A stretch of 64,000 bases of DNA, from the NCBI GenBank assembly GCA_038237625.1, contig JBBRYM010000002.1, positions 1 to 64,000 of the forward strand, written 5' to 3'. Both the position numbers and the translations under genes were made by a program. The notes under the pieces were generated by a model. The model saw nothing but the letters and a program-made list of their open reading frames with translations, had not been told where the DNA came from and searched no databases. Below, piece by piece: positions 1 through 7,889 of the stretch (positions within the stretch are counted from its first letter, which is position 1; the number at the start of each line of letters is the position of its first letter). The DNA is from JAWVFM01 sp038237625. GTDB lineage: Bacteria > Actinomycetota > Thermoleophilia > Solirubrobacterales > 70-9.

Positions 1-1
1 C

Positions 2-109
2 GACAGAACGCACCCGCAGCTGTGGACATTCCGGGGGAATCGGATCATCCGATGGGACTCCTTCCAAACTAGGGCTGAGGCCCTCGAAGCCGCCGGGCTG
101 TCGGAGTAG
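2..109 (+). CDS. SnoaL-like (NTF2-fold) protein, C-terminal end only
   Basis: Open frame from the window edge to the TAG at 107-109, 35 residues. It ends in TRAEALEAAGLSE, the same C-terminus carried by the complete SnoaL-like genes near 6-7 kb, and contains the WTFRGNRIIRW strand typical of the last beta strands of the NTF2 fold. The gene is cut by the window edge, so its function and length cannot be judged. The next copy starts 3 nt after the stop, the same spacing as in the other array. Confidence 0.75.
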   Translation, partial: DRTHPQLWTFRGNRIIRWDSFQTRAEALEAAGLSE

Positions 110-112
110 GCG

Positions 113-280
113 ATGTCGGAGGAGAACGTGGAGATCGTGCGTCACCCGCCCTACCTCCAGGGCTTTACCCGGGCGTTTGGGATCTTCCGGGTCGAGGTCG
201 ACGAAATCATCGACCTCGGAGACGCTCGGAATCGCTCAGTTCGGGACAGGGCTACTAAAGGGCCGCCGCGCAGTCGTTGA
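113..280 (+). pseudogene. SnoaL-like gene with internal deletion and frame decay
   Basis: Starts MSEENVEIVR, identical to the N-terminus of the SnoaL-like protein at 5846. It then jumps to a segment (FRVEVDEIIDLGD) that matches the central strand of this family, where FRVEVEEFIDAGD-like text normally lies 60-70 residues further in. After that the frame decays and stops at residue 55, against about 135 for intact members. The helix block and the C-terminal strands are missing. It is best read as a deletion remnant of a tandem copy. A new short protein is possible but unlikely. Confidence 0.7.
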
Positions 281-399
281 CGATCTTTGCCTCGTCGGGG
301 GTCGGCGACTCGGAGTCGCCCGCCAGCACCACGCCGGAATCCATATCGCCCCCGATGAGAGCGTATGGTCGGGTGACGCCACCGAGGAGGAGCCAGAGC

Positions 400-1884
400 A
401 TGTCGACAATCGAGCAGGACGCCACCACGAGCACTGACGACGCCGCGCTCGCCGAGCTCCACGAGATGGTCTCGCGCCAGCGCGCGGCGTTCCTCGCAAG
501 CCCCTTCCCGTTGCTGGAGGAGCGCCAGGCGCTGCTCGCCGCGCTCGCCGGGATGGTGATGTCTCACCGCGGCGAGATCGAGCAGGCGATGAGCGCCGAC
601 TTCGAGGTCCATCCCGCGCTCGCCACCGACCTGATCGAGGTGCTGGGCGTTGCGGGCCGCGCCGCCTACGCGGCAGAGAATCTCGAGGCGTGGATGGCGC
701 CCGAGCCGCGCTACTCGGACCCGGCGCTCTACGGCAGCGGCCGCGCGTTCGTCGCGCCTCAGCCCAAGGGCGTTGTCGGCAACATCAGCCCGTGGAACTT
801 CCCGTTCGACCTCTCGGTCGGGCCGCTGGTGGAGATGCTCGCCGCCGGCAACCGGGTCGTGCTGAAGCCCTCCGAGTACACCCCGGCGTGCTCCGAGCTG
901 CTCCGCGACATGATCCGGGCGACGTTCGACCGCGACCGCGTGGACGTCGCTGTGGGCGGCCTCGACCTGGCGAAGGCGTTCACGCGCGTCCGCTGGGACC
1001 ACCTGCTCTACACCGGCAGCCCGGAGGTCGGCCGCCAGATTGCGATGGCCGCCGCCGAGCAGCTCGTGCCGGTGACCCTCGAGCTCGGCGGCAAGTGCCC
1101 GGCGATCCTCACCGAGGACTCGATCAACACCGAGTCGGTCAAGCAGGTGCTCGGCACCAAGGCGCTGAAGAACGGCCAGATGTGCATCTCGGTCGACTAC
1201 TGCCTGGTGCCGCGCGAGCGGATGGAGGACTTCGCCGAGCTGGCGGGCGAACACGCGCGCACCGAGATGCCCGGCTTCGCGTCGTCGGAGAGCAACACCG
1301 GGATCATCAGCGACCGCCACCTCGAGCGCATCGAGGGCCTGATCGACGCCGCGCGCTCGCGCGGGGCAGACGTGCGGGCGTTGGAGGAGGCCGGCGACGC
1401 CGACCGGCGCCGGCGCCAGCTGCCGATGTCGATCGTGCTCGACCCGTCCGACGAGCTTGCCTTGATGCAGGAGGAGATCTTCGGCCCGATCCTCCCGGTG
1501 AAACCCTACGACGATCTCGACGAAGCCATCGCGCACGTCAACGCGGGCGAGCGCCCGCTGGCGCTCTACGTGTTCGCGAAAGACGAGAAGGTGGCCGACG
1601 AGGTGCTGCGGCGCACGACGTCCGGCGGCGCGTGCGTCAACGCCGCCGCGGTCCACGGCGCGCTGCCCTCGCTGCCGTTCGGGGGCATCGGGCAAAGCGG
1701 CACGGGCCGCCACCATGGGATCGAGGGCTTTCGCGAGTTCTCCAACCCGCGCGGGGTCTTCGTGCGCGGCGAGGGCGACCTGATCGAGGCTTTCGCCCCA
1801 CCCTACGGCGAGGTCGCGAAGGCGGTCGTCGATGCGGCCTTCGACCAGGCTGCCGCCGTCAACCCGGACGAGGAGACGCAATGA
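400..1884 (+). CDS. Aldehyde dehydrogenase, coniferyl-aldehyde-dehydrogenase-like
   Basis: A 494-residue NAD(P)-dependent aldehyde dehydrogenase that oxidises an aldehyde to the acid in the cytosol. Seen: the Rossmann cofactor region with ISPWNFPFDL (near 128-137) and VLKPSEYTP, the general base Glu228 in LELGGK, the catalytic Cys262 in GQMCISVDY, and a C-terminal PFGGIGQSGTGR segment. The lack of an N-terminal extension and the GQMCISVDY context resemble the coniferyl aldehyde dehydrogenase (CalB) branch, so an aromatic aldehyde substrate is an inference. The ATG at 400 is chosen over a longer open frame from 277 because GAGGAGG lies just upstream. The stop overlaps the next start (ATGA). 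Confidence 0.9.
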   Translation: MSTIEQDATTSTDDAALAELHEMVSRQRAAFLASPFPLLEERQALLAALAGMVMSHRGEIEQAMSADFEVHPALATDLIEVLGVAGRAAYAAENLEAWMAPEPRYSDPALYGSGRAFVAPQPKGVVGNISPWNFPFDLSVGPLVEMLAAGNRVVLKPSEYTPACSELLRDMIRATFDRDRVDVAVGGLDLAKAFTRVRWDHLLYTGSPEVGRQIAMAAAEQLVPVTLELGGKCPAILTEDSINTESVKQVLGTKALKNGQMCISVDYCLVPRERMEDFAELAGEHARTEMPGFASSESNTGIISDRHLERIEGLIDAARSRGADVRALEEAGDADRRRRQLPMSIVLDPSDELALMQEEIFGPILPVKPYDDLDEAIAHVNAGERPLALYVFAKDEKVADEVLRRTTSGGACVNAAAVHGALPSLPFGGIGQSGTGRHHGIEGFREFSNPRGVFVRGEGDLIEAFAPPYGEVAKAVVDAAFDQAAAVNPDEETQ

Positions 1885-2489
1885 AGCAGTTCGACATCAC
1901 CAAGACGAACATCGCGGTGGCGGAGCTCATCGAGGCCACCCAGAACCCCCGCCACCGGTATCTGCTCCAGGCTTACGACCGCCACCGCAACCTCGAGCAC
2001 GCCGGGCGCTACGAGGAGATCTTCGCTCCCGAGATGACCGTCGAGCACCCCGTGTACCGCTTCAACATGATCGGCCAGCCGCCGATGGCTCTCGACGGCC
2101 GCGAGCAGGTGGAGCCCGTCTACCGGCTCTGGGCGGAGACCAACCAGTGCATCTTCTACAACGAGGACGAGACGGTCGCCGTCGGCGACCGGATGGTCAC
2201 GAGCACGATGACCGGCTACCAGCAGACGCTGGGCGCCGCGCTCGTCGCGGCCGGGGTCGACGCGGACGAGGACGCGATGTACCTGCTGCGTGGACGGGTT
2301 GCGATGATCTGGCCCTACGACGAACGGGGCCGCCTGATCGGCGAGTACGTCTGGGAGTACGACCCCGGCGAGCACGAGCTGATCAAGCTCGATCCCGCCG
2401 ACGTCCTGACCACCGAGCGGGCCGCGAAGCTGCTCGAGCCGCTGATCAAGCCGCTGCCGAGCTTCGATGACGCACTCCTGCCTGCCTGA
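1881..2489 (+). CDS. SnoaL/NTF2-fold protein of unknown function
   Basis: A 202-residue soluble protein translationally coupled to the aldehyde dehydrogenase by an ATGA overlap. The N-terminal helices (residues 15-45) with repeated Arg/His, followed by FAPEMTVEHPVYRF and alternating strands, fit the cone-shaped NTF2/SnoaL fold. It is longer than the small SnoaL-like proteins elsewhere in the window and shares neither their MSQENV start nor their GLSE end, so it is a different subfamily. A role as an isomerase, a hydratase or a small-molecule binder acting with the dehydrogenase is inferred from coupling only. Confidence 0.75.
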   Translation: MKQFDITKTNIAVAELIEATQNPRHRYLLQAYDRHRNLEHAGRYEEIFAPEMTVEHPVYRFNMIGQPPMALDGREQVEPVYRLWAETNQCIFYNEDETVAVGDRMVTSTMTGYQQTLGAALVAAGVDADEDAMYLLRGRVAMIWPYDERGRLIGEYVWEYDPGEHELIKLDPADVLTTERAAKLLEPLIKPLPSFDDALLPA

Positions 2490-2496
2490 GCGGAGC

Positions 2497-4029
2497 TCAG
2501 CGCAAAGGCTCGCCCCACTCGACCTCCTCACACAGCTCCTTCTTCAGCACCTTCCCCCCGGGGTTGCGAGGCAGCGGCTCGCTCCGAACGACCACGTACT
2601 GCGGGACCTTGAAGTCGGCGATCCGCTCCCGTGCGTGGGCGATCACCGCGGGAACGTCGAGGTCATCGGAGGCCGGCACGATCACGGCGCCGACCTTCTC
2701 GCCCATCATGTCGTCGGGCACCGGGATCACCGCCGCCTCGCCGACCCCGGGCGCGCCGGCCAGCGCCGCCTCGACCTCGATCGAGTAGACGTTCTCGCCG
2801 CCGCGGTTGATCATGTCCTTGGCGCGGTCGACGATGTAAAGGAGTCCGTCATCGTCGATCCGCGCGAGGTCGCCGGTGCGGAGCCAGCCGTCGACGAACG
2901 TCTCGGAACTCGCCTCGGGCTTGTCCCAGTAGCCGCCGACGACGTTCTGGCCGCGGACCAGCAGCTCGCCGACGCCGGTAGCGGGCTCCGGCTCATCGAC
3001 GGCGAGGTCGACGACCGGCATCGCGAATCCGACGCTGTCGGCGTGCTCCTCGGCCTCCTCGTGAGGAAGGAAGGAGGTGAGCGACGACGTCTCGGTAAGC
3101 CCGAACCCGTTGCCGACCCGGGCCGACGGGAACGCCTCCTTGATCCCGTGGACCGCCGCTGCCGCGATCGGCGCGCCCCCGTAGGAGACCCAGGTGACGT
3201 GCGAGAGGTCGGTTTCGGCGAACAGCGGGTGACGGGTAAGCGCGTGGTAGATCGCCGGCACCGAGGTCAACATCTGCACGCCCTCGTCGGTGACGGTTCG
3301 CAGGAAGCCCTCGAGGTCGAGCGGGTTCGCGAGGATGAACGTGCGGCCCCCGACGGCGAGCATGACGAGCAGCTGGGCGTTGCAGCCGGTGACGTGAAAC
3401 AGGGGGACGTTGATCAGCGTCGCAAGCGACGGCCCCTCGGAGCGGTCGACCCCGACGCAGCGGATCGCGCTCTCGACATTGGCGAGGAAGTTCGCGTGCG
3501 ACATCATCGCGCCCTTGGGAAAGCCCGTGGTACCGCTGGTGTAGAAGATCGCCGCAAGGTCGTCGGGCCCCTGGTCTTCAACGGTCAGCGGCTCGGCGTC
3601 CGGCAGCGGCTCGCCGGGCCGGAAGACGTGGCCCGCCCCCGAGTCGGCGACGACGTATTCCACCTCGGAGTCCTTGAAGCGCGTGTTCACCGGTACGGTC
3701 ACGGCGCCCGCCAGCTGCGCGCCCCAGAACGCGAGAACCCAGTCGAGGCCGTTGGGCAGAAGGATGGCGGCGCGGTCTCCGGGCTCGATCCCCGCGGCCC
3801 GCAGGCCACCGGCGACCCGGGCGGCGCGGTCCCAGAGCTCGCGGTAGCTCAGCTCGCCGTCGCCGACCTCGACCACCGCCCTGGCGTCCTCGCCGGCCTC
3901 GACGCTGGCACGCAGCATCGCCACGAGCGAGCGGGGCAGGTCCTCATAGCGCGCGATGCCGTCGGCTCCGCGGGTGACTCCTGCGGAGTCGAATGGGTTG
4001 CGGCCCCGCGCGGCCGGGTGAACTGGCAT
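2497..4029 (-). CDS. AMP-forming acyl-CoA synthetase (fatty-acid/aryl-CoA ligase)
   Basis: A 510-residue member of the ANL superfamily, which activates a carboxylic acid with ATP and transfers it to CoA. Seen in order: the P-loop YTSGTTGFPKG (163-173), the acid-binding YGGAPIA (283-289), the A5 motif NGFGLTET (307-314), the hinge GWLRTGDLARIDDDG (381-395), the A8 segment DRAKDMINRGGENV, and the catalytic C-terminal lysine Lys493 in PRNPGGKVLKKE. The length is normal for medium-chain or aryl-CoA ligases. It runs convergent to the aldehyde dehydrogenase pair and could activate the acid that pair produces; the substrate is not readable from sequence. Confidence 0.9.
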   Translation of the reverse strand: MPVHPAARGRNPFDSAGVTRGADGIARYEDLPRSLVAMLRASVEAGEDARAVVEVGDGELSYRELWDRAARVAGGLRAAGIEPGDRAAILLPNGLDWVLAFWGAQLAGAVTVPVNTRFKDSEVEYVVADSGAGHVFRPGEPLPDAEPLTVEDQGPDDLAAIFYTSGTTGFPKGAMMSHANFLANVESAIRCVGVDRSEGPSLATLINVPLFHVTGCNAQLLVMLAVGGRTFILANPLDLEGFLRTVTDEGVQMLTSVPAIYHALTRHPLFAETDLSHVTWVSYGGAPIAAAAVHGIKEAFPSARVGNGFGLTETSSLTSFLPHEEAEEHADSVGFAMPVVDLAVDEPEPATGVGELLVRGQNVVGGYWDKPEASSETFVDGWLRTGDLARIDDDGLLYIVDRAKDMINRGGENVYSIEVEAALAGAPGVGEAAVIPVPDDMMGEKVGAVIVPASDDLDVPAVIAHARERIADFKVPQYVVVRSEPLPRNPGGKVLKKELCEEVEWGEPLR

Positions 4030-4151
4030 CTGGCGCTCCTCTCCTGGGTCTTGGCGACCCTAACAAAGCCGGTCCCGCGCCTCGCGTTATTGTCACGGAA
4101 TGGCCACGGAGCGCGATATGACGGAGCAGCGGAGCACGCGCAGGTGAGGAC

Positions 4152-5321
4152 ATGAAAGCGGTTGTGTGCCGACACGCGGAGCTCGAGGTCGCCGAGCGCC
4201 CCGAGCCGGCGCTGCGCAAGGGCGCCGTGCGCCTCCAAGTACTGCGGTGCGGGATCTGCGGCTCCGACCTGCACGCGCGCCACGGAATGGACGACCTGGC
4301 CAACCTCATCGCCCGGGCGGGATACGACCGCCTCGGGCGCTCGAACGAGGCGGTGGTCTTCGGGCACGAGTTCTCCGGCGAGGTCGCCGAGTACGGGCCG
4401 GGGTGCAAGGGGGACATCCCGACCGGGGCTCCGGTGGTCGCGTTGCCGCTCATCCGTTCCGATCAGGGGATCGACGCCGTCGGCCTCTCAGCTCGCGCGC
4501 CGGGCGCCTACGCCGAGCAGGTGCTGGTGCAGGAGTCGCTCATGCTGGCGGTGCCCAACGCCCTGTCGCCGGAGGTCGCGGCGCTGACGGAGCCGTTGGC
4601 CGTCGCCTGGCACGCCGTGCGCCGTGGCGACGTGGGCAAGAGGCAGGTGGCGATCGTCATCGGCTGTGGTCCGATCGGCCTCGGGGTCATCCTGATGCTC
4701 AAGGCGAGCGGGGTGCGGACGGTGGTGGCCAGCGACTTCTCGCCCGGCCGCCGCGCGCTCGCCGCCGCCTGCGGGGCGGACGTGGTCGTCGATCCCGCCG
4801 AGGGGTCGCCCTACTCCGCCGCCGGCGACAGCGGCCACCTCGCCGACATCCCGTCCGCGGTCGAGCTGGCGGTCAGCACGCGCGAGAAGCTCGGCCGGCT
4901 GCCGGTCGGGTGGTGGCACGTCTGGCGCCTCGCCGAAAAGCTCGGAGCGGGCCCGAAGCACCCGGTGATCTTCGAGTGCGTCGGCGTCCCGGGCGTGATC
5001 GATGACATCGTCGAGGGCGCGCCGCTTCTGTCCCGCGTCGTTGTCGCCGGCGTCTGCATGGCCCCGGACACCTTCCAGCCCGCGATGGCGGTCAACAAGG
5101 AGATCGATTTGCGCTTCGTGGTCGGCTACACGCCGCTCGAGTTCCGTGACACCCTGCACATGCTCGCCGACGGCAAGGTGGATCCCCGCCCGCTGATCAC
5201 CGCCGAGGTCGGCCTCGAGGGCGTGGACGGCGCCTTCGCGGTGCTTGGCGAGCCCGACACGCACGCGAAGATCCTTATCGACCCCCGCAGCACGGCCACC
5301 GCGCCGTCACAGTCGGCCTGA
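4152..5321 (+). CDS. Zinc-dependent alcohol dehydrogenase (MDR family) without structural zinc loop
   Basis: A 389-residue medium-chain dehydrogenase. The catalytic zinc site is visible as CGICGSDLH (Cys36) and GHEFSGEV (His72, Glu73), and the Rossmann nucleotide loop as GCGPIGLGVI (171-180). The lobe that normally carries four cysteines for the structural zinc (about residues 90-115) has none and instead reads through IDAVGLSARAPGAY. An insert at 197-235 (PYSAAGDSGHLADIPS and following) lengthens the cofactor domain. It is divergent from the acyl-CoA ligase across 122 nt, so a shared promoter region is possible. The substrate is unknown; an alcohol feeding the nearby aldehyde dehydrogenase is an inference. 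Confidence 0.88.
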   Translation: MKAVVCRHAELEVAERPEPALRKGAVRLQVLRCGICGSDLHARHGMDDLANLIARAGYDRLGRSNEAVVFGHEFSGEVAEYGPGCKGDIPTGAPVVALPLIRSDQGIDAVGLSARAPGAYAEQVLVQESLMLAVPNALSPEVAALTEPLAVAWHAVRRGDVGKRQVAIVIGCGPIGLGVILMLKASGVRTVVASDFSPGRRALAAACGADVVVDPAEGSPYSAAGDSGHLADIPSAVELAVSTREKLGRLPVGWWHVWRLAEKLGAGPKHPVIFECVGVPGVIDDIVEGAPLLSRVVVAGVCMAPDTFQPAMAVNKEIDLRFVVGYTPLEFRDTLHMLADGKVDPRPLITAEVGLEGVDGAFAVLGEPDTHAKILIDPRSTATAPSQSA

Positions 5322-5352
5322 CCTGCCGACCTCGCCGACCGCTTGTTTCCTA

Positions 5353-5426
5353 TGGGCCGGGGTGGGATCGAACCACCGACCGACGGATTATGAGTCCGCT
5401 GCTCTAACCATCTGAGCTACCGGCCC
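5353..5426 (-). tRNA. tRNA with CAT anticodon (elongator Met or Ile2)
   Basis: On the minus strand a complete 74-nt cloverleaf can be read. The acceptor stem is GGGCCGG with CCGGCCC plus discriminator A, the D-loop AGCTCAGATGGTTAGAGC, the anticodon loop CTCATAA, and the T-arm GGTGGTTCGATCCCACC. CCA is not encoded. An anticodon CAT in a loop read as GACTCATAATC fits tRNA-Ile2 (lysidine-modified) as well as elongator Met; sequence by eye does not separate them. It is not an initiator, because the acceptor is fully paired and the anticodon stem lacks the three G-C pairs. Confidence 0.9.
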
Positions 5427-5639
5427 GGGAACTACCGATTATGGCTTCAGCTCTCGATTTCCTTCTCTTGCAGGCCTCTCACTATCTACAGGGCTAACCG
5501 CGCTGTGGGCAGGTCCAGTGCCCATTAGGGCCTGATCGAAGGCCGAGAGGTAGACACCCATGAGGCGATCACGGCGCTTTACGGCTCGCTGATAGACCCG
5601 GAATGTGGAGGCGGGATCGAGGGGGCAACGAGTTGCTCA
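5427..5639. other. Intergenic stretch between tRNA and HTH remnant
   Basis: No convincing gene, hairpin or promoter is visible. The first 17 nt beyond the tRNA (ending GATTATGG) resemble the flank of the tRNA fragment at 7890, showing that the duplication extended past the tRNA 5' end. Confidence 0.5.
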
Positions 5640-5822
5640 GGCTCGACCCACGTCGACGAGGGGGAGTTTCTCGGCACTCGCCGCCAGCGAGCGATCCGCT
5701 GGACACGCCGCGAAGGCTTCCCCGAGCCTGTGGCCAGACTGCGGGCCACCCCGGTCTGGAACCGTGCCGAGATCGAGTACTGGGCGAAGACGCGGAAGCT
5801 CAACGGGCGCCGGAAGCATTGA
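5640..5822 (+). pseudogene. Remnant of small helix-turn-helix (AlpA/excisionase-like) gene
   Basis: A frame ending at TGA 5820-5822 reads EFLGTRRQRAIRWTRREGF, then PEPVARLRATPVWNRAEIEYW and a basic tail. This is the recognition-helix-plus-wing pattern of small AlpA/MerR-like DNA-binding proteins (FPEP...L...W...IE.W). No ATG or GTG start with an RBS can be placed: the frame runs back to a TAG at 5526 through Cys/Gly-rich text that does not resemble the family. It is therefore called a 5'-degraded gene. Such proteins often accompany integrative elements, which fits its place beside a tRNA with a partial duplicate. Confidence 0.5.
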
Positions 5823-5845
5823 CCCTCCGCGATACTGCGCGGGCG

Positions 5846-6259
5846 ATGTCGGAGGAGAACGTGGAGATCGTGCGGCGCCTGTACACAGCGGTCGCGAATG
5901 GCGACACGTCTGCGGTCCTCTCGTGCTATGACCCGGAGGTCGAGTGGGATGCTCGACGCTCTCCGATCTTCCAGCTTGGCGGGGACCCCGTCTACCGGGG
6001 TCACGAGGGCATCAAGAAGATGACTCGCGACTGGAGCACGGTGTGGGAGAGCATCCAGTACGAACTCGATGAACTGATCGATGCGGGTGAGCACGTGATC
6101 TCGGTCCTGAGCTATCAAGTGCGCGGACGGGGGAGCGGAGCTGAGGTTGAGCACACCGATTACCCGGTCTGGACCATTCGAGAGGGCCGCATCGTGCGCG
6201 TCATTTGGCTCCACACTCGCGCCGAGGCCCTCGAATCCGCCGGGCTGTCGAAGGAGTAG
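5846..6259 (+). CDS. SnoaL-like (NTF2-fold) protein, array copy 1
   Basis: A 137-residue protein of the NTF2/SnoaL superfamily, a cone-shaped alpha+beta barrel that binds small ligands. Seen: N-terminal helix MSEENVEIVRRLYTAVANGD, then YDPEVEWDAR, the conserved YRGHEGIKKM loop, and strands ending TRAEALESAGLSKE. The ATG at 5846 is chosen because it aligns with the MS[EQ]ENV start of its two neighbours; the longer open frame from 5603 overlaps the HTH remnant. There is no strong RBS, and a GATACT element 10 nt upstream would suit a very short leader. Its ligand or reaction is unknown. Confidence 0.85.
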   Translation: MSEENVEIVRRLYTAVANGDTSAVLSCYDPEVEWDARRSPIFQLGGDPVYRGHEGIKKMTRDWSTVWESIQYELDELIDAGEHVISVLSYQVRGRGSGAEVEHTDYPVWTIREGRIVRVIWLHTRAEALESAGLSKE

Positions 6260-6262
6260 ACG

Positions 6263-6667
6263 ATGTCGCAGGAGAACGTCGAACTCGTTCGAATGGCGTA
6301 CGACGCACTGAACGCTAGGGACGCGGAAGCCGTCCTTGCCGGGGTCGATCCCGATGTGGAGTTCGTCTCGATTAGTGCGGCGCTCGAAGGCGGAGTCGTC
6401 TTCCGTGGGCGCTCGGGAATCCAGGACTACCTCGACGGGCTTGCGGCCGTTTGGTCTGCTTGGAACTGGACGATCACGGAAGCTCGCGCGATCGATGACG
6501 ACCGTGTGCTTGCGGTCGTCAATTTCAGGGCGGTCGGCAAGGGCAGCAATGTGCCGGTGGCGGCCGAGTTGGCGGTGATTTACGCATTTCGTCGCGGACT
6601 CGCCACAAGGATTGAGGCGCACCAGAGCCGGGCCGAGGCCCTCAAAGTAGCCGGGCTGTCGGAGTAG
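6263..6667 (+). CDS. SnoaL-like (NTF2-fold) protein, array copy 2
   Basis: A 134-residue paralogue of copies 1 and 3 with MSQENVELVRMAYDALNARD at the N-terminus, VDPDVEFVSI, FRGRSGIQDYLDGL and the terminal SRAEALKVAGLSE. It starts 3 nt after the previous stop, so the three genes form one transcription unit without room for separate promoters. Identity among the copies is high at both ends and low in the middle, where the ligand pocket lies, which suggests different ligands. No catalytic residue can be assigned. Confidence 0.85.
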   Translation: MSQENVELVRMAYDALNARDAEAVLAGVDPDVEFVSISAALEGGVVFRGRSGIQDYLDGLAAVWSAWNWTITEARAIDDDRVLAVVNFRAVGKGSNVPVAAELAVIYAFRRGLATRIEAHQSRAEALKVAGLSE

Positions 6668-6670
6668 GCG

Positions 6671-7078
6671 ATGTCGCAAGAGAACGTGGCGATTGTCCAT
6701 TCGGCTTTCGAGGCCTTCAACACTGGCGGGATCGAGGCCATGCTGCCGTTTCTTGCCCCGGACGTCGTCTACTACCCGCCTCCGGCGCCAAGGTGGATCG
6801 AGGATGCGGAGTACCGGGGACACGCCGCTATTCGAAAACTCAGCGCGATGTGGACTGACAATTTCGACAATTTCGCTAATGAGGTTCAGGAAGCTCGCGA
6901 TACCGGCGAGAGGGTCCTGGTCCTCTACGAGCAGGTCGGGCGCATCAAGGGGTCTGACAGAGTTGTGCGCCAGCAGGTTGGTGCGGTGTTCTCGGACTTT
7001 CGTGACGGCAGGATCGGCAAAGGGCGGTTCTTTTTTACTCACGAGGAAGCCCTCGAAGCCGCCGGGCTGTCGGAGTAG
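6671..7078 (+). CDS. SnoaL-like (NTF2-fold) protein, array copy 3
   Basis: A 135-residue third copy: MSQENVAIVHSAFEAFNTGG, FLAPDVVYYPPP, YRGHAAIRKL, and the ending FTHEEALEAAGLSE. The 3-nt spacer and start context before it (stop, GGCG, ATGTCG) are the same as at 107-117. The last 25 nt (GAAGCCGCCGGGCTGTCGGAG plus stop) match the partial copy at the left window edge base for base. It is probably cotranscribed with the two upstream copies. Confidence 0.85.
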   Translation: MSQENVAIVHSAFEAFNTGGIEAMLPFLAPDVVYYPPPAPRWIEDAEYRGHAAIRKLSAMWTDNFDNFANEVQEARDTGERVLVLYEQVGRIKGSDRVVRQQVGAVFSDFRDGRIGKGRFFFTHEEALEAAGLSE

Positions 7079-7393
7079 GGAGGCCGCTCGATCCCCTAGA
7101 GCTTGGTCTTGGGGGGAACACTCATGCCACGGGGCCGCGGATCGGAAGCAGGTCTTTGCGGCGGCTCTTCCTCCGCGGGAGCGACGAGGGTCGACGTGAC
7201 AACGCAGACGTCGGCTCCTCACCCGCCAGTGCTTCGAGATGTGCGCGAAAGAATTTGATCCGAGGCCTTGAGCGGGGCCGGATGCCAGTCGGGGGCCGGC
7301 CTGGAGCTCACATCGCGGGCCGCGATCAGATGGTTTGCGTTTTTCGGCTGCTAGGGTCAGGCTCGACCGGGCCGTCCACGACAGGGAGTCAAA
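7079..7393. other. 315-nt intergenic stretch
   Basis: No open frame with family features on either strand. The 60 nt before the next gene contain TTTGCG and TAGGGT elements that could be part of its promoter, but their spacing (12 nt) is too short for a standard sigma-70 pair. Nothing else is recognised. Confidence 0.5.
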
Positions 7394-7762
7394 ATGAAGC
7401 AGAGGCTGCTCCTCGTAATGACGATCGTCGCCTGCGCGGTGATCATCATCACCAGCATCGCGCTGGCCGCCGTGGCGAAGACGCGGATCACGATCCGCGG
7501 GACGAACGGCGATTACCACGGCAAGATCTTCAGCCCCGATAACGGATGTCTCGCTGGGCGGAGCGTCATCGTCTTCAAGATGCTGGGGAACGGCCAGGAC
7601 CCCGCCAACGACACCAATATCGGGACGGATACCTCGTCGCGCGACGGTGACCACGGCGTGTGGTCGATTGGAAACAGCGGCTTCAAGCACGGCAACTTCT
7701 ACGCGAAGGCGAAGAAGACCCCGAACTGCCGCCCGGACCTCTCGAACGTCATCTCTCGCTAG
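7394..7762 (+). CDS. Small secreted protein of unknown function
   Basis: 122 residues. Residues 1-28 form a signal peptide (basic MKQR, a hydrophobic VMTIVACAVIIITSIALA core, AVA before the likely cleavage). The mature part begins with a basic strand (KTRITIRGTNGDY), has one Cys in DNGCLAGR and one near the end (TPNCRPDL), which could form a disulfide, and a Gly/Asp/Asn-rich centre (GTDTSSRDGDHG) that could bind cations. The compact beta-rich pattern suggests an extracellular domain. No family is recognised. The preceding bases (GGGAGTCAAA) give a moderate RBS. Confidence 0.8.
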   Translation: MKQRLLLVMTIVACAVIIITSIALAAVAKTRITIRGTNGDYHGKIFSPDNGCLAGRSVIVFKMLGNGQDPANDTNIGTDTSSRDGDHGVWSIGNSGFKHGNFYAKAKKTPNCRPDLSNVISR

Positions 7763-7793
7763 CCGGCCGAATCATCTGATTGCTCGAGCTCCC

Positions 7794-7838
7794 GGCGGCG
7801 AAAGCCGCCGTGCCTAGAGGTGCGGGCAGAGCGCCCGC
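7794..7838 (+). terminator. Two short GC hairpins after the secreted-protein gene
   Basis: GGCGGC-GAAA-GCCGCC at 7794-7809 has a stable GNRA-type loop; GCGGGC-AGAGC-GCCCGC follows at 7822-7838. Neither has a clear T-tract (only CCCTTTG after the second), so intrinsic termination would be weak. Confidence 0.45.
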
Positions 7839-7889
7839 AATCCCTTTGCCCATGCGGCCGTCTGGCATTCGCAGCGAAACGCGAGTACC

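Noticed and set aside
151..1881. 576-residue open frame opposite the aldehyde dehydrogenase
   Set aside because: Antisense shadow of a high-GC gene: Arg/His/Val-rich, no motifs; the plus-strand gene has complete catalytic residues.
2467..4155. 562-residue plus-strand frame over the acyl-CoA ligase
   Set aside because: The minus-strand ligase has all ANL motifs; the plus frame has none.
5579..7690. 703-residue minus-strand frame with internal repeats across the SnoaL array
   Set aside because: The repeats (RHRLL.QPGGFEG) are the antisense of the repeated C-terminal and N-terminal ends of the SnoaL-like genes; no RBS or family.
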